From positions 1 through 64,000 of the forward strand of contig NZ_BMUI01000001.1 in the NCBI RefSeq assembly GCF_014650115.1: DNA of 64,000 nucleotides, given 5' to 3'. The position numbers and the translations under genes were made by a program. The stretch is from Streptomyces olivaceoviridis (lineage in GTDB: Bacteria > Actinomycetota > Actinomycetes > Streptomycetales > Streptomycetaceae). Each line of letters starts with the position of its first letter. The stretch's first letter is position 1. This document shows positions 59,973 to 64,000 of the stretch, piece after piece. The notes under the pieces are model-generated. The model saw only the letters and a list, made by a program, of their open reading frames with translations, searched no databases and had not been told where the DNA came from.

Positions 59973-61382
59973 TCAGGGACGCAGGTGGGAGGTGTCGTTG
60001 AACAGCCGTACGCTCGCGTTGCCGTCCGCGTAGTACGCCACCGCCGACAGAGAGGCCGCCGAGAGCTCCATCCGGAACAGCGACTTGGGCGGGGCGCCGA
60101 GCGCGAGGCGGACGAAGGTCTTGATCGGGGTGACGTGCGTGACCAGCAGGACCGTACGGCCCGCGTGGGCCGCGACCAGCTTGTCGCGGGTCGCGGCGAT
60201 CCGGGTGGCCGTCTCGGCGAAGCTCTCACCGCCGCCGGTGGGGTGGGCCTCCGGGTCGGCGAGCCAGGCGTCGAGGTCGTCCGGGTGGCGCTCGCGTACC
60301 TCGCCGAAGGTCAGGCCCTCCCAGGCGCCGAAGTCCGTCTCGCGCAGGCCGTCGTCGAGCGTGACGTCCAGGTTCAGGCGGGCGGCGACGATCTCGGCGG
60401 TCTGGCGGGTGCGGGCGAGGGGGGAGGCGACGACGGCCTGGATCGTGCCGCGCCGGGCCAGGGCCTCGGCGACCCGGTGCGCCTGCTCCCGGCCCACGGC
60501 GGAGAGGGAGGGGTCGGTGCCGCCGCTGCCGGAGAAGCGTTTCTGGGGGGTCAGGGGGGTTTCGCCGTGCCGGAGCAGGACGAGGGTGGCGGGCGCGCCC
60601 AGGTCGGGGGCGGCGCTCCAGCCGGGGGCGCTGGTGACGCGCTGCTCGTTCACGGTTTCCGCACCGGAGCCGGAGGGGCGCCCTTCGCTGAGGGACTCGG
60701 GGCGCTGCTCGCCGAGAGCCTGCCCGGCGCTGGGGGCCGTAGGGCGCTGCTCGCCGGGAGGTGCCGCTTCCGCTGGGACGGGTGCCGCACCGGCGGTCCG
60801 GCCCTCCGCGGCCACCGCGGAATCCGGAACCGCACTGGCGGTCCGGCCCTCCGCCAGGGCCGCGCGGGCCTTCGCCGCGCCCGCCGCCGCGTCTCCGGGC
60901 GGGCCCGACGGCTCAGGGACGGCAGGCGGGGTGTCCAGGGCCGCGCTGGACCGCGACGGTGACCACTGCCGGCCCTTCGCCCCCGCGTCCATCGCCTCGT
61001 TCGCCAAGCGGTCCGCGTGTTTGTTCCGCTCGCGCGGGATCCACTCGTAGGTGACCTGGTCCGGGGGGTAGACGGACCTCGCCTCCGTCGCCAGCGGCTT
61101 CATGTCGGGGTGCTTGATCTTCCAGCGGCCCGACATCTGTTCGATGACGAGCTTGGAGTCCATGCGGACGTGGACCCGGGCCGACGGGTCGAGCGCGTGG
61201 GCGGCGCGGAGGCCGGCCAGGAGGCCGCGGTACTCGGCGACGTTGTTCGTGGCGACGCCGATGTACTCCGCGGCCTCGGTCAGGGCCTCACCCGTGGCCC
61301 CGTCGAGCACGACCGCCCCGTAGCCCGCGGGCCCGGGGTTGCCCCGCGACCCGCCGTCGGCCTCGACGATGAACTCCCGCAC
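59973..61382 (-). CDS. Bifunctional RNase HI / acid phosphatase
   Basis: This is a 469-aa fusion. The N-terminal RNase H (about 1-135) has EADGGSRGNPGPAGYG (DGGSRGNPG), VAEYRGLLAGLRAA and VRMDSKLVIEQMSGRWKIKH. A low-complexity Ala/Pro/Glu linker (about 135-255) follows, then a histidine phosphatase domain with LVLLRHGETPLTPQKRF (RHG) and DDGLRETDFGAWEG. From memory S. coelicolor SCO2299 and Mycobacterium Rv2228c have this form. It removes RNA from DNA hybrids; the phosphatase may act on alpha-ribazole phosphate. The linker is longer than usual. Confidence 0.93.
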   Translation of the reverse strand: MREFIVEADGGSRGNPGPAGYGAVVLDGATGEALTEAAEYIGVATNNVAEYRGLLAGLRAAHALDPSARVHVRMDSKLVIEQMSGRWKIKHPDMKPLATEARSVYPPDQVTYEWIPRERNKHADRLANEAMDAGAKGRQWSPSRSSAALDTPPAVPEPSGPPGDAAAGAAKARAALAEGRTASAVPDSAVAAEGRTAGAAPVPAEAAPPGEQRPTAPSAGQALGEQRPESLSEGRPSGSGAETVNEQRVTSAPGWSAAPDLGAPATLVLLRHGETPLTPQKRFSGSGGTDPSLSAVGREQAHRVAEALARRGTIQAVVASPLARTRQTAEIVAARLNLDVTLDDGLRETDFGAWEGLTFGEVRERHPDDLDAWLADPEAHPTGGGESFAETATRIAATRDKLVAAHAGRTVLLVTHVTPIKTFVRLALGAPPKSLFRMELSAASLSAVAYYADGNASVRLFNDTSHLRP

Positions 61383-61394
61383 CCCTGAAGCCCC

Positions 61395-62138
61395 TTACAG
61401 ACCCGACTCGGCCGTACGCACCAGGATGCGGCGGCAGTTCTCGCAGCGGACCACCGTGTCCGGCGCCGCCGCGCGGATCTCGTTCAGCTCGGTGATGGCC
61501 AGCTCCTGCCGGCAGCCCTGGCAGGTGCGGGCGTACAGCTTGGCCGCGCCGATGCCGCCCTGCTGCTCGCGCAGCTTGTCGTAGAGCTTCAGCAGGTCCG
61601 CGGGGACGGAGGCCGCCACGACCTCGCGCTCCTTGGTCACCGAGGCGGCCTCGCCGTCGATCTCCTCGAACGCCGCGTCCCGGCGACCGGTCGCGTCGTC
61701 GATCTTCGACTGCACGGAGGCGACCCGCTCGGTCAGCTCGTTCACCCGCTCCTGGGCGGCCTCGCGGCGCTCCATGACCTCCAGGACGACGTCCTCCAGG
61801 TCGCCCTGCCGCTTGGCGAGGGAGGCGATCTCGTGCTGGAGGTTGGAGAGGTCCTTCGGCGAGGTGACCGCGCCGGAGTCCAGGCGCTGCTGGTCGCGGG
61901 CGGCGCGCTGGCGCACCTGGTCGACGTCCTGCTCGGCCTTGGTCTGCTCGCGGGCGCAGTCGCTCTCCTCGGTCTGCGCGGCCACGAGCAGGTCGCGCAG
62001 CTGCGTGAGGTCCTTCGTCAGCGACTCGATCTCGGCGTGCTCGGGCAGGGACCTCCGCTTGTGCGCGAGCTGCTGGAGGCGGACGTCGAGGGCCTGGACG
62101 TCGAGGAGTCGGATCTGGTCGGCGGGCGCGGCGTTCAG
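61395..62138 (-). CDS. Coiled-coil protein with C4 zinc ribbon
   Basis: This is a 247-aa protein. Residues about 10-175 are charged and helical (KDLTQLRDLLVAAQTEESDCAREQTKAEQDVDQVRQRAARDQQRL), a long coiled coil. The tail holds ARTCQGCRQELAI ... TVVRCENCRRILVR (two CxxC pairs, zinc ribbon). It is common beside Nif3 and RNase HI in actinobacteria; a nucleic-acid or scaffold role is assumed. No ATG or GTG fits; the start must be CTG 62138, overlapping the Nif3 stop as CTGA. Confidence 0.85.
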   Translation of the reverse strand: MNAAPADQIRLLDVQALDVRLQQLAHKRRSLPEHAEIESLTKDLTQLRDLLVAAQTEESDCAREQTKAEQDVDQVRQRAARDQQRLDSGAVTSPKDLSNLQHEIASLAKRQGDLEDVVLEVMERREAAQERVNELTERVASVQSKIDDATGRRDAAFEEIDGEAASVTKEREVVAASVPADLLKLYDKLREQQGGIGAAKLYARTCQGCRQELAITELNEIRAAAPDTVVRCENCRRILVRTAESGL

Positions 62139-63043
62139 TTGGGGGCTCCCGTGGTATCGGAAGGGGCGCGCGAAGCGCTCGTTGGAAGGGTGGTGGTGGG
62201 CGACGGGTGGGCGGTGGCGGTGGACGCCGCGTGGGCGGTCCAGGGGTCGGTGACCGTCTTGGAGACGTGGACGCGCAGGTCCCAGCCGTGACGGTCGGAG
62301 ATCTCGTCGAGCTGGCTCGCGGCCAGCTCGCACCAGGGCCACTCGGTGGCCCAGTGCGCCGCGTCGAGCAGCGCGAGGGGGCTGGTGGCCACCGCCTCGG
62401 AGGCCGGGTGGTGGCGCAGGTCGGCGGTGAGGAAGGCGTCGACGCCGGCCGCGCGGACCTGGTCGAAGAGGCTGTCGCCGGAGCCGCCGCTGACGGCGAT
62501 GGTGCGAACGACGGCCTCGGGGTCGCCGGCCACCCGGATGCCCTGCGCGGTGGCGGGCAGCCGCTCGGCGGCGTGGGCGGCCAGCTGGCGGACGGTGAGG
62601 GGGTGGTCGAGTTCGCAGACGCGGCCCAGGCCCCGGCGGCCCTCGGGGTCGGCGGGGTCCGGCACGAGGGGGCGTACGACACGGAGGTCGAGGGCCCCGG
62701 CGAGGGCGTCGGAGACGCCCGGGTCGGCGGTGTCCGCGTTGGTGTGGGCGACGTGCAGCGCGATGTCGTTCTTGATCAGCGTGTGCACGACCCGGCCCTT
62801 GAAGTGCGTGGCCGCGACCGTGGTCGTGCCGCGCAGGTAGAGCGGGTGGTGGGTGACCAGCAGGTCGGCGCCGAGCTTCACCGCCTCGTCCACGATCTCC
62901 TGGACGGGGTCGACGGCGAACAGGACCCGGGTGACCTCCTGGGCGGGATCGCCCACGACCGTGCCGACCGCGTCCCAGGACTCGGCCCGCTCGGCGGGCC
63001 ACAGGTTCTCCAGCGCGGCGATGACTTCAGACAGACGGGGCAC
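62135..63043 (-). CDS. Nif3-like dinuclear metal centre protein (YbgI family)
   Basis: This is a 302-aa Nif3/YbgI protein. Metal ligands appear in LLVTHHPLYLRG, ALHVAHTNADTA (His, Asp) and FLTADLRHHPASEAV, plus LDAAHWATEWP. The metal centre has been linked to GTP cyclohydrolase-like or hydrolase activity, but the role is not settled. The start is GTG 63043 (MPRLSEVIAALENLWP). The Ser/Thr/Pro-rich tail (30 residues) is variable. It heads the Nif3-zinc ribbon-RNase HI operon. Confidence 0.9.
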   Translation of the reverse strand: MPRLSEVIAALENLWPAERAESWDAVGTVVGDPAQEVTRVLFAVDPVQEIVDEAVKLGADLLVTHHPLYLRGTTTVAATHFKGRVVHTLIKNDIALHVAHTNADTADPGVSDALAGALDLRVVRPLVPDPADPEGRRGLGRVCELDHPLTVRQLAAHAAERLPATAQGIRVAGDPEAVVRTIAVSGGSGDSLFDQVRAAGVDAFLTADLRHHPASEAVATSPLALLDAAHWATEWPWCELAASQLDEISDRHGWDLRVHVSKTVTDPWTAHAASTATAHPSPTTTLPTSASRAPSDTTGAPN

Positions 63044-63230
63044 GGCCCAAGGCTACCTGGCTGCTCGGCGGGGCCGTACCGCATGCGTCCGGTCTGCCCC
63101 CGCTCAGCACAGACGCCCCGGTTTCCTCAGGTGAATCGCTTCTGCACCACCCGTACGTGTGAAGCCGGGGAGGGCCGGTCCCCCGCGTCCGCGCGCGAAA
63201 ACTAGCTTCGTCGCCGGAGGTGACCGAACG

Positions 63231-64000
63231 ATGACGGTCTGTGCGATCGATCCCCCCTCCACGGACGGGACCGCCGGCCTGCCGGGGACGGGGTGCGCGA
63301 TCACGGCGGACGGCGCGTACGCCGCCCGGCTCGCCCGTGACGGTGACTCCTGGTTCCCGGAGCGCTGGACCCTGGACGGCCCGGAGCCGTACGCGGTGCC
63401 CCTGCCCACAAACCAGCCCGAGGGGCCCGGGACCGAGGTGCAGCCGATGGGTGACGGGCGGGTGCTGATCCACCGCCCGGTGGCCGGGCGGCACGCCTTC
63501 TCGCTGCTGTACCCGACCGGGCCCGGCACCGGTGAGCTGCCGCTGGGCGCGGTGGAGTGCGCCGGGCCCGGCACCCGGCTCGCCCTGCTGCCGCCGGCGC
63601 CGGGGGGTGTGCGGGCGTACGCCCTCGCGGTCGGACCGCGCTCCAGCGTGGTGTGGCTGGTGGCCGGCGGGGCGTTCGGCCCGGAGCGGTGCGCCGAGGT
63701 GCCGGGGCGCTGCTCGGGCGGGGTCTGGCTGGACGGCTCCGGACGGATGCTGGCGCTGGACCGGGAACTGGACGGACGCACCAAGACGGTCGTGGTGGAC
63801 CTGGAGCGCGCCGGCGAGGTCTCGCCGCTGCTCCAGATCGCGGAGGGCAGCGACGACCGGCTGCTGCTCGCCGATCCCGACAGCGGCCTGCTGCTGATCT
63901 CCTCGGACGCGCCCTCGCCCGGACGGGAGCGCCTGGGCTGGGGCGTCCTCGGCAGCACCCTGCCGGTGCGGTTCCCGGAGTGCCTGCGGGTGCCGGAGTG
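63231..64000 (+). CDS. Hypothetical protein, 5' part only (runs off the window)
   Basis: At least 256 codons are open from ATG 63231, which has GGAGG eight bases upstream, to the window edge without a stop. The sequence begins MTVCAIDPPSTDGTAGLPG and then shows repeated strand-turn units such as VWLVAGGAFGPERCAEVPG, GGVWLDGSGRMLALDRELDG and RLLLADPDSGLLLISSD. This suggests a beta-propeller or beta-rich scaffold. No signal peptide or catalytic motif was seen. Family not recognised. Confidence 0.7.
   Translation, partial: MTVCAIDPPSTDGTAGLPGTGCAITADGAYAARLARDGDSWFPERWTLDGPEPYAVPLPTNQPEGPGTEVQPMGDGRVLIHRPVAGRHAFSLLYPTGPGTGELPLGAVECAGPGTRLALLPPAPGGVRAYALAVGPRSSVVWLVAGGAFGPERCAEVPGRCSGGVWLDGSGRMLALDRELDGRTKTVVVDLERAGEVSPLLQIAEGSDDRLLLADPDSGLLLISSDAPSPGRERLGWGVLGSTLPVRFPECLRVPE

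Overview
The window is chromosomal DNA of a Streptomyces or a very close relative. GC is very high throughout, with codon third positions almost always G or C. Many starts are GTG and neighbouring genes often overlap by four bases. Typical actinomycete families are present: a SARP/AfsR-type regulator, XRE/DUF5753 with DUF397, an RsbW-like ATPase, an NADPH:F420 reductase, DUF3105 and DUF305. From memory, the order glnA2 ... panB ... efeUOB ... RNase HI/acid phosphatase, zinc-ribbon protein, Nif3 resembles the SCO2241-SCO2301 neighbourhood of S. coelicolor. No CRISPR array, prophage, insertion sequence or tRNA was seen. One structural RNA is clear: rnpB, the RNase P RNA.

Layout. 1-0.7 kb: two families of roughly 90-bp tandem repeats running into the 3' end of a DUF72 gene. 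0.6-6.2 kb: DUF72 protein, a secreted phosphoesterase, an MFS pump coupled to a beta-propeller protein, and a DHA2 pump. 6.3-9.8 kb: a GlnA2-type glutamine synthetase-like enzyme, then flavohaemoglobin hmpA with its NO-sensing repressor nsrR. 10-13.4 kb: DUF3105 and DUF305 membrane-anchored proteins and a secreted S53 (sedolisin) protease. 13.5-16.5 kb: XRE/DUF397 pair, small protein/ATPase pair, and a small membrane protein enclosed by inverted repeats that begin at the stop codons of its neighbours. 16.5-21.4 kb: MFS pump, membrane-anchored EEP-family protein, TetR plus DHA2 pump. 21.5-27.8 kb: panB, a DrrAB-like ABC exporter preceded by a helically phased GTCGG array, and a convergent 1089-aa SARP/NB-ARC/TPR regulator. 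27.8-35.7 kb: Uma2 protein, site-2-protease-like protein, F420 reductase, sialidase, MFS pump, methionine aminopeptidase, PhzF protein. 35.8-40.1 kb: iron-uptake operon efeO-efeB-efeU plus a lipoprotein, behind two adjacent iron boxes. 40.2-51.4 kb: mixed metabolic, transport and cell-wall genes.

51.4-54.6 kb is the most rearranged part. It holds a leucine-rich-repeat remnant, four 19-bp tandem repeats, and a promoter with two NrdR-like boxes. That promoter drives only the first third of nrdA, which is fused to an XRE/TPR regulator gene lacking its DNA-binding N-terminus. An intact NUDIX gene follows. After this come rnpB (its 5' end overlaps the EamA transporter gene), an AraC regulator, an RNB-domain ribonuclease, YaaA, a KDPG-type aldolase, and the RNase HI/phosphatase, zinc-ribbon and Nif3 cluster. 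An incomplete gene runs off the right edge.

Many genes sit in self-contained regulated units: nsrR-hmpA (nitric oxide), efeOBU (iron), tetR-emrB (drug efflux), SARP-drrAB (efflux or export), and XRE with DUF397. Assignments come from motif and family recognition by eye. No database search was run.
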